Below are positions 9,370-18,858 of a stretch of DNA of 57,564 bases, in pieces. The notes under the pieces are model-generated. The model was not told the origin of the DNA, ran no database searches, and saw nothing but the letters and a program-made list of their open reading frames with translations. The stretch spans positions 1 through 57,564 of the forward strand of contig JADFYU010000014.1 in the NCBI GenBank assembly GCA_015232865.1, in the 5' to 3' direction. The position numbers and the translations under genes are program-made. The stretch comes from Magnetococcales bacterium. GTDB lineage: Bacteria > Pseudomonadota > Magnetococcia > Magnetococcales > UBA8363. Each line of letters starts with the position of its first letter. Within the stretch, counting starts at the first letter, position 1.

Positions 9370-11409
9370 TTATCCTTTAGCTGGGATCGCCGGTTTTTTT
9401 GGGTTCGGCAGAGGGGGGGCGGGATATTTCCCACTATTGATCAAGGTGATGATCCTATCAGCAAATTGGTCGTAGGAGTAGTGATCAGCGATGGTTTCCG
9501 GGTCATTTTCAGGAATCTTTGCAAAACAGGCTCGCATTTCCTCTTTTGTTTTGAAATAGAGACACTCTTTTTCCCAATGGGGTTTTTCTGAATAGGCTCT
9601 CTGATCAAAAATCACTGGAATCGCACCACAGGCCGAAATTTCGACGACTCTTTGCGAATGGACCAGTCGGTGCAGGGCGGCAATGGAGTATTTGGCCTGG
9701 TTGTATACTCGGGCGATTGCGGGTCCATGAGGCAACTCCCCCTTGAAATAGGGGTTGACGATGGGGTTAAGATCCCACCATCGACCATAGACCTCCACCT
9801 CATAGTCCAGGCTGTCGGCCATGGAGCATAACCACTCCACTGATGTATCGCGAAAGACATAGGGAAGCAGGGCATCAAAAATTTCCAAAAAGGGAATATC
9901 GTATTCGACGGAGAGATGTTCAAGAAAATCGTCGGTTATATCCTCACCATTCTCCATTTTTTCTTTTAAAATGGCAGCGATCCTGGTGCCGGAGTGCCCA
10001 TGTTTGGTGCCGGCGATTATGTGCGAATTACCGATGAAGACAATTTTCTTTCGTTCTTTAGTCGGGATCGTATTGGAAAAACGGGTTAAATCGACGCAAA
10101 AATCCTGTCGATAGACGGCATCGATGCCGGAACTGTACAGGTAGGAATCAAATTGCGGATAGCTTGAGAGGGAGATGTCCCGTTTTCGCCATGAAATGGG
10201 TCTTCCCTCTTTCAGGTCGGGCATGAGATCCTGCCACCAGATGATGTTGTAGGTGTCTGGATGTAGCCAGTAATTGTTGACATGATTGAGGTGGATGACG
10301 GCGTGGGGCGTATGATGAGCGCAGACCTGGAAAAGATGGTGCATGGACAACTCTTCCAAATCATGGTCCTCAATGATGTATCTGACGTTGACCCCTTTGC
10401 GTTTCAGGGCGAAGGCCAAATCTCTGGAACAATACTGCATGACCGTCGTCAGACGGGAGGCTGCCATGACAATGGTCGGCGGGCCATCCAGGGGAAACCG
10501 TGGCGCCTGACTTTGGCAGAGCGCCATGTTGTCCTTCATGATTGTTTTGATGGCAATCTTGGCATTGTCGAAGTTCTCAGCCAGTTTAAATGCCTCTTTA
10601 ATGGCCATTTTGTCTGCCACGTTGAATTGAATGGTCGTCGGAAGACGAAGACGGGTGGTTGCAAAAAACTGGACCATCTTGTCCGGCGGAACGGCAATCA
10701 GGTTGTTGGGTGGATCTTCAAAAGGGGTGCCTTGATAATAGCAGATTTGAGGGGCGGAGATGGCGATGGTTTGAAAGACGCGATTTTCCTGGCGAGCGGT
10801 CGAGAGGGCCTCTTCCGGATTTAAAAACAGGGTGTCCTTGATCCGGTCATTTTTATTCTCAGGCAATGGGGTTGGGCTAAAGTAATTATACAATTTCAGG
10901 TAGGCTTGGGAGGTCATGGTGTGATGCTGTTTTTTGAACAACAGGTACAGTTCCAGATAGGCCTCGTAAAACGTCACATTTCGTTTGATTATATCAATCA
11001 GTATATCGTGCGCTTCCTGCGCCTTGTGCTGATCACTGTAGATGCGGGCCAACGCACACCAGGCGTGATCAAACTCGGGATAGGCGGCGACGAGCTTGGA
11101 AAAGATGGATTGAGCCGCCGGCAGGTTGCCTTTTATGAACAGGCTTTTGCCGAGAATATATTGTGCGGATGGATCGTCGGGTCTTTGTGTGAGCAGTCGG
11201 CTTAAAACGTCGATAGCCCGATCATGATCGTCTACTTCAAAAGCCAGTTTCCCGGAGAGCAAGGCCAGATCCAAAATTTTTGGGTAGGCCAGGGAGAGAG
11301 CCCGATAAAGCTGATCGGCCTGTTTGTGGTCGCCGGCTTTGTACAGTTGATCCGCGCGCGCCAACTCAGATTGTAAATCTGTTTGGTTGTCATCAGATTG
11401 GTTGCCCAA
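9370..11409 (-). CDS. TPR-containing glycosyltransferase-like protein
   Basis: A 679-residue protein. Residues ~10-170 are tetratricopeptide-like repeats (ADQLYKAGDHKQADQLYRAL and similar). The middle holds a Rossmann-like segment, and the C-terminus (YSIAALHRLVHSQRVVEISA and CGAIPVIFDQ) resembles the glycosyltransferase family 1/CgeB-type donor-binding half. It probably adds a sugar to a surface polymer or protein, with the TPR part recruiting the acceptor. The start is a TTG with AGAGGA 6 nt upstream; no in-frame ATG is near. It sits between a methyltransferase gene and the flavin reductase gene. Confidence 0.65.
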   Translation of the reverse strand: MGNQSDDNQTDLQSELARADQLYKAGDHKQADQLYRALSLAYPKILDLALLSGKLAFEVDDHDRAIDVLSRLLTQRPDDPSAQYILGKSLFIKGNLPAAQSIFSKLVAAYPEFDHAWCALARIYSDQHKAQEAHDILIDIIKRNVTFYEAYLELYLLFKKQHHTMTSQAYLKLYNYFSPTPLPENKNDRIKDTLFLNPEEALSTARQENRVFQTIAISAPQICYYQGTPFEDPPNNLIAVPPDKMVQFFATTRLRLPTTIQFNVADKMAIKEAFKLAENFDNAKIAIKTIMKDNMALCQSQAPRFPLDGPPTIVMAASRLTTVMQYCSRDLAFALKRKGVNVRYIIEDHDLEELSMHHLFQVCAHHTPHAVIHLNHVNNYWLHPDTYNIIWWQDLMPDLKEGRPISWRKRDISLSSYPQFDSYLYSSGIDAVYRQDFCVDLTRFSNTIPTKERKKIVFIGNSHIIAGTKHGHSGTRIAAILKEKMENGEDITDDFLEHLSVEYDIPFLEIFDALLPYVFRDTSVEWLCSMADSLDYEVEVYGRWWDLNPIVNPYFKGELPHGPAIARVYNQAKYSIAALHRLVHSQRVVEISACGAIPVIFDQRAYSEKPHWEKECLYFKTKEEMRACFAKIPENDPETIADHYSYDQFADRIITLINSGKYPAPPLPNPKKPAIPAKG

Positions 11410-11459
11410 AATTCATCCTCTAGTTCAGCAGTCTGTTTGGTTTTTTTTGCCTGCTCTGG

Positions 11460-12122
11460 CTACTCAAAAAAAATAAAATCCCAGTCGCCGGAGTACCGGC
11501 ACCGTTCAGCCCACCATTGCCACTCTTTGGGGGTATAAAATGACTCACAGGTCAACTGCCAGTAGAGCAGGTTGGTTTTTTCCGTTTCGTTACGATAGGA
11601 CTCGACCACGATCAGTTTATTCCGCTTTCCAACCCGTTCAATCTCTTTGATGGCAAGCTCCAGATCGTAGCAGTATAGATTATGCAGAGTGGTTATGGAA
11701 AATACAAAATCAAAACTGTTCTCGGAAAACGGCAGATGGTTGGCATGGCCATTCAATAAAAATGGTCGGACCTCCTCTTTGGCGTGCTGGAGCGCATAAC
11801 TGGAAACATCCAGCCCCACCACCTCGCAGCCGGGAACCACCTGGGTCAATTCGAAGAGCAGGAAGGCTTTTCCGCAGCCGACATCCAAAATGCGATCCCC
11901 CGCCTTGATTTTATAATGGTGGGCCATTTTTTCGGCAACGGATCGCCAGCGCCCATCATAATGATATCCGCCATAGCCATACCGACGATCCCCGTCCCAA
12001 TAGTCAAATCCCCACTGTTTGGCCTTGATTGCAGAGTGGGCTTTGTCGTATTCGACGACCCGCTGCACATAATCCCGCTTGGTCCGGGTGTGGAGTTCAG
12101 AGATAAAATCGACACGATTCAT
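11460..12122 (-). CDS. class I SAM-dependent methyltransferase
   Basis: A 220-residue protein with the SAM-binding motif I DVGCGKAFLL, then VVGLDVSSYAL (motif II acid) and HLPFSENSFDFVFSITTLHN (motif IV). The ATG used here has GGGA 8 nt upstream; an in-frame ATG 24 bp earlier has no ribosome binding site. It lies in the minus-strand carbohydrate operon after the radical SAM gene. It therefore probably methylates a sugar or a small precursor, though the acceptor cannot be deduced. Confidence 0.8.
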   Translation of the reverse strand: MNRVDFISELHTRTKRDYVQRVVEYDKAHSAIKAKQWGFDYWDGDRRYGYGGYHYDGRWRSVAEKMAHHYKIKAGDRILDVGCGKAFLLFELTQVVPGCEVVGLDVSSYALQHAKEEVRPFLLNGHANHLPFSENSFDFVFSITTLHNLYCYDLELAIKEIERVGKRNKLIVVESYRNETEKTNLLYWQLTCESFYTPKEWQWWAERCRYSGDWDFIFFE

Positions 12123-12151
12123 CGTTACATTCCCGATCAATACCATTTGAG

Positions 12152-13216
12152 TTAGACAAAGACGCCGTGATCCGGGTCAATGTTGAGATATTCCAAAATG
12201 GCCAGATTGCGGCTGTGGGCAACACAGTGATGACGACAGCTTTTGGAGGGGTCCAACCCATACATGCGCAGTCGGTTCTCTTCTGAAAACCAAAAAGATT
12301 GGAAGGATCGGTCTTTGATCGATCCCCATTCCCCCGATTTATTATAGGCTTTATCGTGACAGGAGTATACCACCTGATCCGCGCCGATTACCGGAAGAAA
12401 AAGTAAATAGGGACAGAAGGTATAGGATTTGTCAAACCGCTCTTCGAGTTCGTGATAGTGGTTGACGACGCTGAACCGCTCGTCATTCAACTGCTGCGCC
12501 TGTTGAATCTGTTCGCTGACGGCGGCCATGATCGATTGATGGTAGCGGTTGTTGACACTCCCCTCGTTATCGACCACTACTCCGGAGAGCTTGATATGGT
12601 TGGCTCCGGCCTGCTTGAAAAGGGCGCAGACATCGTAGGTGTGTTGATAGTTCTCCTGGGTGATGACATAACTGATACCGACGGTGCAATTGGATTGGCG
12701 CTGGGCAAATTGGCGAATGTTGTCCACCACACGGCTGAACTCCCCATCGCGACAGCCCCGAATCCGACTGAAGCTGGCATCATCCCAGCCATCCAGGGAG
12801 ATCCGAACCCAGGTGGCATGCTGGGCAAAGGCGTCGGCCATCCGGCCTTTCAGGTTGGTGCCGTTGGTCAAAGAGGCCACCTTGACCCCGCCCAGAGCCA
12901 AACGCTCGATGGTTTCGGGCAGGGATTTGTAGAGCAGAGGCTCACCGCCGCCGGAAAAAGTGACGGCCTTGACCTGCATGGCGATCAGATCGTCAACGAT
13001 CTCACGCATTTTCTTTTCCGGGATGGCGTCTGCTTCGACCATGTCGTCCCCCAACTGGAGATGGTCGACCTTATAGGCGCAATACCAGCAGTCATGGTTG
13101 CAGCGGTTGGTCGGTTTGATGCGCACATGGACCGGAGCCAACACCTGTCGGTTTTTTAACGCCTCCAAATGTTCCTGGAAACGGAGAAATTTCAGGCTGC
13201 TGTAGAGAATAGACAT
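12152..13216 (-). CDS. radical SAM/SPASM domain protein
   Basis: A 354-residue protein with the radical SAM cluster motif at Cys39, Cys43 and Cys46 (TNRCNHDCWYC) and the GGGEPL glycine motif further on. A C-terminal SPASM-like cysteine set follows (FCPYLL, VYSCHDKAY, KSCRHHC), expected to bind an auxiliary Fe-S cluster. Such enzymes generate a 5'-deoxyadenosyl radical to modify peptides or sugars. It follows the transketolase genes with a 4-bp gap, and GGAG precedes its ATG. Its substrate is unknown. A second SPASM enzyme in the facing operon suggests two successive radical steps. Confidence 0.85.
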   Translation of the reverse strand: MSILYSSLKFLRFQEHLEALKNRQVLAPVHVRIKPTNRCNHDCWYCAYKVDHLQLGDDMVEADAIPEKKMREIVDDLIAMQVKAVTFSGGGEPLLYKSLPETIERLALGGVKVASLTNGTNLKGRMADAFAQHATWVRISLDGWDDASFSRIRGCRDGEFSRVVDNIRQFAQRQSNCTVGISYVITQENYQHTYDVCALFKQAGANHIKLSGVVVDNEGSVNNRYHQSIMAAVSEQIQQAQQLNDERFSVVNHYHELEERFDKSYTFCPYLLFLPVIGADQVVYSCHDKAYNKSGEWGSIKDRSFQSFWFSEENRLRMYGLDPSKSCRHHCVAHSRNLAILEYLNIDPDHGVFV

Positions 13217-13220
13217 GATT

Positions 13221-14150
13221 TTATGCTCCGAATAGGGCCGTTACCACGGATTTGGCAATGGCTGGCGGTTGCAGTCCCGCTGCCTCCAGCAGGGCATCTT
13301 GAGAGCCATAATGCTCGGAGAACGCCTCTTTCAGACCCAAACGCAACAGTCGGGGCCCGGGGAAGGGACCATGATCGACCAGACATTCGATTACGGCACT
13401 GCCCAGGCCGCCGGTCAAGGCGTGCTCTTCCAGAGTGACGATCAGGGGATAATCGACCGCCGCATGGAGCAGGGCCTCCTGATCCAATGGTTTGATGGTG
13501 TGCAGATGCCAGACGGCACAATCCAAGCCTTTTTTAGCCAGCATTTCCGCAGCCGAGACTCCTCGATGAGCCATGGCTCCGGTGGTGATCAAGAGGGCGT
13601 GGCGGCCTTCTCGCAGGGGGACGGCCCGGCCAATTTGCAGCGGGGTCTCCTCGGAAAAGAGGATGGGATCGCCGCCTTTGGCCAACCGAATGTAGATGGG
13701 GCCGGGCCACGAGAGTGTTTGAGCCATGATGGCATGCATTTGCACGGCGTCACAGGGGGCGATGACAGTCATGTTGGGTTGGGCGCGCATCAGGGAAAAA
13801 TCATCCGGGGCCAGATGGGTCGGACCCAAAGGGGCATAGACCAGGCCGCCACCGTTACCGATCAGTCGAACCGGCAGATTGTGCAAGCAGAGGTCGATGG
13901 TGATCTGCTCCAGGCAGCGCCGGGTCAGAAAACTGGCGATGGTGTTGACGTAGGGAACATACCCTTCCATGGCCAGACCGGCGGCCATGCCGATGAGGTT
14001 TTGTTCGGCGATGCCCTCCATGAAATATCGTTCCGGGAACTGTTGTTGGAACGACTCTGCGGTTCCGACACCCAGGTCGGAACCGATAAAAAGAACCCGT
14101 TCGTCCTGTTTGGCCAGTTCATGAATGGCGGTAAGACAGGATTTTCTCAT
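13221..14150 (-). CDS. transketolase, C-terminal subunit
   Basis: A 309-residue protein covering the pyrimidine-binding and C-terminal domains of transketolase (FIGSDLGVGTAESF; RYFMEGIAEQNLIGMAAGLA; GGLGSAVIECLVDHG). The Glu of GIAEQN corresponds to the glutamate that activates thiamine diphosphate. It overlaps the N-terminal subunit gene by 4 bp, so the two halves are made together and should form one enzyme. Split transketolases in surface-sugar clusters act on dedicated ketose or aldose donors rather than in the pentose phosphate pathway. That role here is inferred from context. Confidence 0.9.
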   Translation of the reverse strand: MRKSCLTAIHELAKQDERVLFIGSDLGVGTAESFQQQFPERYFMEGIAEQNLIGMAAGLAMEGYVPYVNTIASFLTRRCLEQITIDLCLHNLPVRLIGNGGGLVYAPLGPTHLAPDDFSLMRAQPNMTVIAPCDAVQMHAIMAQTLSWPGPIYIRLAKGGDPILFSEETPLQIGRAVPLREGRHALLITTGAMAHRGVSAAEMLAKKGLDCAVWHLHTIKPLDQEALLHAAVDYPLIVTLEEHALTGGLGSAVIECLVDHGPFPGPRLLRLGLKEAFSEHYGSQDALLEAAGLQPPAIAKSVVTALFGA

Positions 14151-14995
14151 GATGGCTCCAGGGCTTGATGAAGTTTGGCAAACAGATCGGAAGAGAGACG
14201 CGATTTGTGATGCCAGGCGGGGTTGTTTTCCGCTTCGGCTATCCCTTTTCCCTTGATGGTGTGACAGATGACAGCCGTTGGTTTGCCTGGATTGGGGGGG
14301 GTCAGAAAAGCGGTTCTCAGAGCGGATACATCATGGCCATCGACTTCCAAGACCCGGAAACCGAATGCCTGCCATTTGTCGGTCATCGGCTCCATGTCCA
14401 ATACCTGTTGGGTGGTGCCAAAGGATTGTAGCTTGTTATAGTCGATGACGGCGATGAGGTTGTCCAGCCGATGTTTGGCCGCAGTCATGGCCGCCTCCCA
14501 AACCGATCCCTCATTGATCTCCCCATCCCCCATCACCACGATGCAACGGTGAGATTTTTTTTGTAGTTTGGCCGCCAACGCCTGCCCGAGACCGATGGAA
14601 AGCCCATGTCCCAGAGCGCCGGTAGAGGCCTCGACACCGGGAATTTTGCCCCGTTCTGGATGTCCTCCCAAAAATGAGTCAAAATGGCAGAATCGATCGA
14701 GTTCGCTCAGCGGAAAAAATCCCTTGTCCGCTAAAATGGCATAGAGAGCCAGACAGCCGTGTCCTTTGCTCAGGATGCAGCGATCCCGATCCGGCCAAAG
14801 GGGAACGTCGGCTTTGAATTGGAGAAAATCGTCATACAAAACCCGAAGGATCTCGATCAGGGATAGAGCCGGACCCGGATGACCCCGCTCCCCCCCCTGC
14901 ATGGCTCGCAATACCAGACGTCTGAGATAGCGAGCGCGTTCATCCAGTGGCGGGGAGTCAGGGTAGATCGGAACAAGGGGTATTTGCGGGGCCAT
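14147..14995 (-). CDS. transketolase, N-terminal subunit
   Basis: A 282-residue protein holding the diphosphate-binding domain of transketolase. VVMGDGEINEGSVWEAA followed by NLIAVIDYNKLQS is the GDG...N thiamine-diphosphate/Mg motif, and the early RAMQGGERGHPGPALS matches the substrate-channel histidine region. It is the first half of a split enzyme whose second half overlaps its stop codon. The phosphotransferase gene ends 12 bp upstream, continuing the operon. Confidence 0.9.
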   Translation of the reverse strand: MAPQIPLVPIYPDSPPLDERARYLRRLVLRAMQGGERGHPGPALSLIEILRVLYDDFLQFKADVPLWPDRDRCILSKGHGCLALYAILADKGFFPLSELDRFCHFDSFLGGHPERGKIPGVEASTGALGHGLSIGLGQALAAKLQKKSHRCIVVMGDGEINEGSVWEAAMTAAKHRLDNLIAVIDYNKLQSFGTTQQVLDMEPMTDKWQAFGFRVLEVDGHDVSALRTAFLTPPNPGKPTAVICHTIKGKGIAEAENNPAWHHKSRLSSDLFAKLHQALEPS

Positions 14996-15007
14996 TTTAT
15001 CTGTATC

Positions 15008-16048
15008 CTAACCAGTTTTGCGAAGCGTCAAAAGCAGCCGTCGGGCCTTTTTAAGTTGTTGATCCTGGGTTTTGAGTTGGTCTCTTGGCTCGGGATTGGC
15101 CCGCTCTCTTCTCGTCCAGCTTTGCGGCAGGAATTCATTGAGAATAATCAGGCACCAACACAGCCCATATAAGGGGTATAACTGCTCAATCCGAACCGAC
15201 AAAGTCGGATCGATCCGACAGATGTCAACAATTCCGCCGGTCAGCTCGGATTGAAGAGAACTGTTGATCTCCTGGTCTTGGGCAGCAATATTCATGCCTG
15301 GGTGGAGAAGAAAGTCACAGGTCATTTTACAGGGATCGTCCCAGCCAAAATATTCAAAATCCAAAAACACCAGCCGACCATCCAACCGTCTGATGCTGTT
15401 GTGAAATCCAAAGTCTGACGGGCTGAGAATCCGCTGCGTCAAAGGAATTGGATGAAAAAAATCCAGCTGATGGCTTTGATAGCCGCGCTGGGATTCGACC
15501 ACCTGCTTTTTCAGGAACGGGGTAAATTCTGCCTGGATGAATTGCGCCAGTTCCGGGTGGTCGGGCAGATGCGATTTCAGTCGTTCCAGCCGCTTGTATA
15601 GTTGGATTTCCAAATCGAAACCAGACAGGCAGGAGGCCGACGCCAAAGGGATGGCTTGGGCCTGTGGTGTGGTTCCGGCTTGATACAGGGCCTCGACAAA
15701 TCTTAAAACCTGGTCTACGTCGGTGCTGGAATAGGGAACCGCCGGGGGAGAGCCTTCGATCCACTCCATCAGGGAGCAGTGGTTGTCCCGGTTTTCTTTG
15801 TGGAGTTTGACAACCTGGGGGAAGGCGCGTGCATTTAAAAAGGTCAGGGCCGTGCTCTCGGTCTGCTGCCGGTCTCTGGGGTCGTCGGGCGTTTGAAGAT
15901 AGAATTTCAGACCAAACTGTTGGCGATCCGTGGTGATTTTATAAAATCGGTTATTGCCGCCGCCTTTGACCGGTTCGATGGAGGGGGAGGGGTGCCCCGT
16001 GAGGTTTTGGGCCAGGCTTGAAAGTTTAGGATCGAATCGAATGGACAC
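15008..16048 (-). CDS. APH/choline-kinase-like phosphotransferase
   Basis: A protein of 346 residues from the GTG start. The kinase-like fold shows FGLKFY (ATP-binding lysine strand), LMEWIEG (hinge), SDFGFHN (variant of the HGDxxxxN catalytic motif, with Asp and Asn kept) and FLDFEYFGWDDP (metal-binding DFG equivalent). Such enzymes phosphorylate small hydroxylated substrates. It probably acts on a sugar-like precursor, since it sits between a HAD phosphatase and a transketolase. A longer reading with an ATG at 16126 would overlap the HAD gene by 101 bp. The GTG (or a TTG just before it) has AGAGAG upstream and overlaps by only 23 bp. Confidence 0.75.
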   Translation of the reverse strand: MSIRFDPKLSSLAQNLTGHPSPSIEPVKGGGNNRFYKITTDRQQFGLKFYLQTPDDPRDRQQTESTALTFLNARAFPQVVKLHKENRDNHCSLMEWIEGSPPAVPYSSTDVDQVLRFVEALYQAGTTPQAQAIPLASASCLSGFDLEIQLYKRLERLKSHLPDHPELAQFIQAEFTPFLKKQVVESQRGYQSHQLDFFHPIPLTQRILSPSDFGFHNSIRRLDGRLVFLDFEYFGWDDPCKMTCDFLLHPGMNIAAQDQEINSSLQSELTGGIVDICRIDPTLSVRIEQLYPLYGLCWCLIILNEFLPQSWTRRERANPEPRDQLKTQDQQLKKARRLLLTLRKTG

Positions 16049-16667
16049 CAAATATCGCTCTCTGAATAGCGGCCCAACTGGACATCGGCCGGTAGGGACC
16101 AGGGGGGGCGCTCCCCTCTGGATCAAGTAATAATCTCCTGGTTTGTTTTGGAAATCCAGGTTCCGTTAATACTTCAACCAGATCATCGATAAAATAGTCG
16201 CAGGACGAGCGGCCAATCTGGGCGATTTTTCCCGCGCGCGTCGGGTTGAAAAAAATATCTTCCAAAGAAAAATTGAAGCCATCCCGGTTAAAAAAATCGT
16301 GGCTTTCCATCCAGTCAAGGGCGGCTTTGTGCAGATTGTATTCGCCACGGATATCCTGACGGGCAAAGGTGGTTTTATGACTGATGATAAAACAGCGTGC
16401 GCCCCGCTCTGTGGCCGTTGATAAAAAATCGGACACGCCGGGCATCAAGAGTGCTTCCGACATGCGCGGCCCATAGACCTCCGCCTGAATTTTTTGCCAG
16501 GCGATCTCTCCCCCTCCCCAGTCACGAACCACCTGTCTGACCCAGTTTTTGCTCGGATTGGCCGGAGGAACGCACTCCGAAGGCAAAAAGCGCTGTTCTT
16601 GGGCCAGACGAAAAAAGAGTGAATCGTAGGTGACCAGGGTGTTGTCAAAGTCCAGGCCGATATGCAT
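16026..16667 (-). CDS. HAD-superfamily phosphatase-like protein
   Basis: A 213-residue protein with HAD motif I at the N-terminus (GLDFDNTLVTYD; nucleophile Asp and Asp+2), ISHKT as motif II, and YFIDDLVEVL as motif IV. It is likely a phosphatase for a sugar phosphate or related intermediate. It is the first gene of the minus wing, with AAGG 6 nt before its ATG, and overlaps the following kinase gene. A kinase next to a phosphatase is common in nucleotide-sugar routes, but the substrate is unknown. Confidence 0.78.
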   Translation of the reverse strand: MHIGLDFDNTLVTYDSLFFRLAQEQRFLPSECVPPANPSKNWVRQVVRDWGGGEIAWQKIQAEVYGPRMSEALLMPGVSDFLSTATERGARCFIISHKTTFARQDIRGEYNLHKAALDWMESHDFFNRDGFNFSLEDIFFNPTRAGKIAQIGRSSCDYFIDDLVEVLTEPGFPKQTRRLLLDPEGSAPPGPYRPMSSWAAIQRAIFGVHSIRS

Positions 16668-16895
16668 GAGAATCCTTGATGGCTGGTTGCATTGGAAATT
16701 TGTCCGTTGAAACTAACATGATTTTTTATAATTTGTAACGGGATCGCTGGTGTTGTTGCCGGAAAGTCAAACCCGAAAAAGCGGCCGGTGACTGCGACTT
16801 CGTACCTTGTCGATTTAGAAAATCGAGAATACTATGCCCGCTCGGCTGATTTGTTGTGGTTGCTATTGGATGTTTATGATAAATAGAGTAATAAT

Positions 16896-17624
16896 ATGCC
16901 ATTTCAGATATTCAGTGGGATTTATGACACGTTTGAAGAGACCCGGGCGAATGACCGTCCTTTTGAGAGTGCTGGTTGGTTTGACAATGTCCGGGAAAAA
17001 GTCAGACAGGCTTACGAGCGGGGAATGGTTGACGAGCAGTATGTTCTGCCTTTGTTGGCGGCTTTAGCGGGTCAAAACGAACGGATAACCATTCTTGATT
17101 TTGGCGGAGGGGTCTCGGCAATCTATCCACAGGTATTGGATGCCTTGCCGACCGGAACCCAACTGGACTTTCATGTGGTCGATACGGCGGCCTCCTGTCG
17201 GGAAGGGCGGGATTGTCATCGAGGCGACAATCGCATTCAGTTTCATGAGCAACTGCCGGACAACCTTCAGGATATCCAGATTGTCCACCTGGGCAGTGTT
17301 TTGCAATATATCGATGATTGGCAGGGGCTTCTTCGTACCCTGGCCAAACTCCAGGCTGACTACATGCTGATCTCCGATGCGATGGTCGGGCCGTTTGCAT
17401 CCTTTGTCACCGTACAGGACTATTACGGGCAGAAAATCCCTTTCCGGTTTACCAATCTGGATGAGTTGGTGCAATTTTTTGATGGCCAACTCGACTATCG
17501 ATTATGCTATAAATCCAAATATCTGCCAAGCATCCAAGGAACCAAGGGATTTTACAAGATGGACAACTTTTCCCAGCCATATCGGTTGGAACTTTCCTCA
17601 CATCTGCTTTTCAAACGGAAATAA
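16896..17624 (+). CDS. TIGR04325-family methyltransferase
   Basis: A 242-residue protein with ILDFGGGVSAIYPQV as SAM motif I and LGSVLQYIDDWQGLL as the acidic/post-motif region. YYGQKIPFRFTNLDELVQFF is the C-terminal block that marks the TIGR04325 family of putative methyltransferases found in O-antigen and exopolysaccharide loci. It opens the plus wing, facing away from the HAD gene across a 228-bp promoter region in which no other gene was seen. It probably methylates a glycan or a precursor. Confidence 0.8.
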   Translation: MPFQIFSGIYDTFEETRANDRPFESAGWFDNVREKVRQAYERGMVDEQYVLPLLAALAGQNERITILDFGGGVSAIYPQVLDALPTGTQLDFHVVDTAASCREGRDCHRGDNRIQFHEQLPDNLQDIQIVHLGSVLQYIDDWQGLLRTLAKLQADYMLISDAMVGPFASFVTVQDYYGQKIPFRFTNLDELVQFFDGQLDYRLCYKSKYLPSIQGTKGFYKMDNFSQPYRLELSSHLLFKRK

Positions 17625-17766
17625 TCTTGTTTTGAATCCTTGAGTATTGCTGTCGGTGTGACGATAAATCTGTCAAAGGGAGCGATGCTGACGGTCCAAT
17701 GGCGTGTGCTTTGGATGCAGATCGATAGACCCGGATCACTTTACCACTGACCTCAGGACATTCAAA

Positions 17767-18858
17767 ATGAAGGTTCCTTTTCTCGATCTGCGGGTAACGG
17801 ACGCCGAAGAGCGTCGATCGTTGCTGCAAGCTGTTGAAGCCGTTTTTGACCATGGTCGGATTATTCTCGGTCCAGAGGTTGAACGGTTGGAGAACAAGAT
17901 CGCCAAACGGGTCGGTTGTTCATTTGCCACCGGCGTTAATTCCGGTACCGATGCCTTGATTTTGGCACTGCGGGCGTTAGAGATCGGTCCGGGGCATGAG
18001 GTCATTACCACACCCCTCTCTTTTGTCGCCACCGCCAACGCCATCACCCTCAATGGAGCGACACCGGTTTTTGCTGATATTCTGGACGATCTAACCCTGG
18101 ACCCTTCGAGTATTGAGCCGCTGATTACCGAGAAAACCCGTGCCATTTTGCCGGTTCATTGGGCCGGAAAAGCCTGTATGATGGAGCCGATTCTGGCCAT
18201 TGCCAAAAAAAGAGGGCTGAAGGTGATCGAAGATTGTTCCCAGGCTTTTGGTGCCCTGGAGAATGGACGACCGGTCGGCTCTCTGGGCGATATTGGCTGT
18301 TTCAGCATGAACTCCATGAAAATTCTGGCTTCGTTGGGAGAGGCCGGAATGATATCCACAAACGATCCGGCCATCCATGAACGGGTGGACATTTTGCGCT
18401 ATCACGGTTTGATCAATCGGGAGGAGTGCCATTATATCAGTCATAACGGTCGTTTGGATACCATTCAGGCGGCTTTTGTCGAACAACGGTTGGTCGGATA
18501 TGACGATTTGTTGGCTCGACGCCGGGAAACGGCCGATTATTATCATCAGGCCTTGGCTGATCTGGTGACTGTTCCGGTCGATCGTCCAGGATGTCGGGAT
18601 GTCTTCTATACCTATACCATTCAAACGCCAAAGCGGGACGGGTTGCAGCGCTATCTACAAGAACGGGGCGTTGAAACCAAGGTTCAACATCTCCCCCTGA
18701 TGCCGGACCAACCGGTCTATCGTGGGGTGACAAAAAACAGCAGCCATCGGGCCAGGGCTTTGATTCAAACCGTTCTTTGTATTCCGGGCAATGAAAAAAT
18801 CAGCTCGGATCAACGTCGCTATGTGGCCGAGACCATACGGGAGTTTTTTAACCGATAA
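17767..18858 (+). CDS. DegT/DnrJ/EryC1/StrS-type sugar aminotransferase
   Basis: A 363-residue PLP enzyme. GVNSGTDALILAL binds the PLP phosphate, VIEDCSQAFGA carries the Asp that pairs with the PLP nitrogen, and Lys185 in FSMNSMKIL is the predicted Schiff-base lysine. The family transaminates keto-sugars, usually nucleotide-linked, or cyclitols. The ATG chosen has AGGA 8 nt upstream; an in-frame ATG 63 bp earlier lacks one and would add an atypical leader. Its stop overlaps the WbuC gene start by one base. It shows that the pathway makes an amino sugar or amino cyclitol. Confidence 0.9.
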   Translation: MKVPFLDLRVTDAEERRSLLQAVEAVFDHGRIILGPEVERLENKIAKRVGCSFATGVNSGTDALILALRALEIGPGHEVITTPLSFVATANAITLNGATPVFADILDDLTLDPSSIEPLITEKTRAILPVHWAGKACMMEPILAIAKKRGLKVIEDCSQAFGALENGRPVGSLGDIGCFSMNSMKILASLGEAGMISTNDPAIHERVDILRYHGLINREECHYISHNGRLDTIQAAFVEQRLVGYDDLLARRRETADYYHQALADLVTVPVDRPGCRDVFYTYTIQTPKRDGLQRYLQERGVETKVQHLPLMPDQPVYRGVTKNSSHRARALIQTVLCIPGNEKISSDQRRYVAETIREFFNR

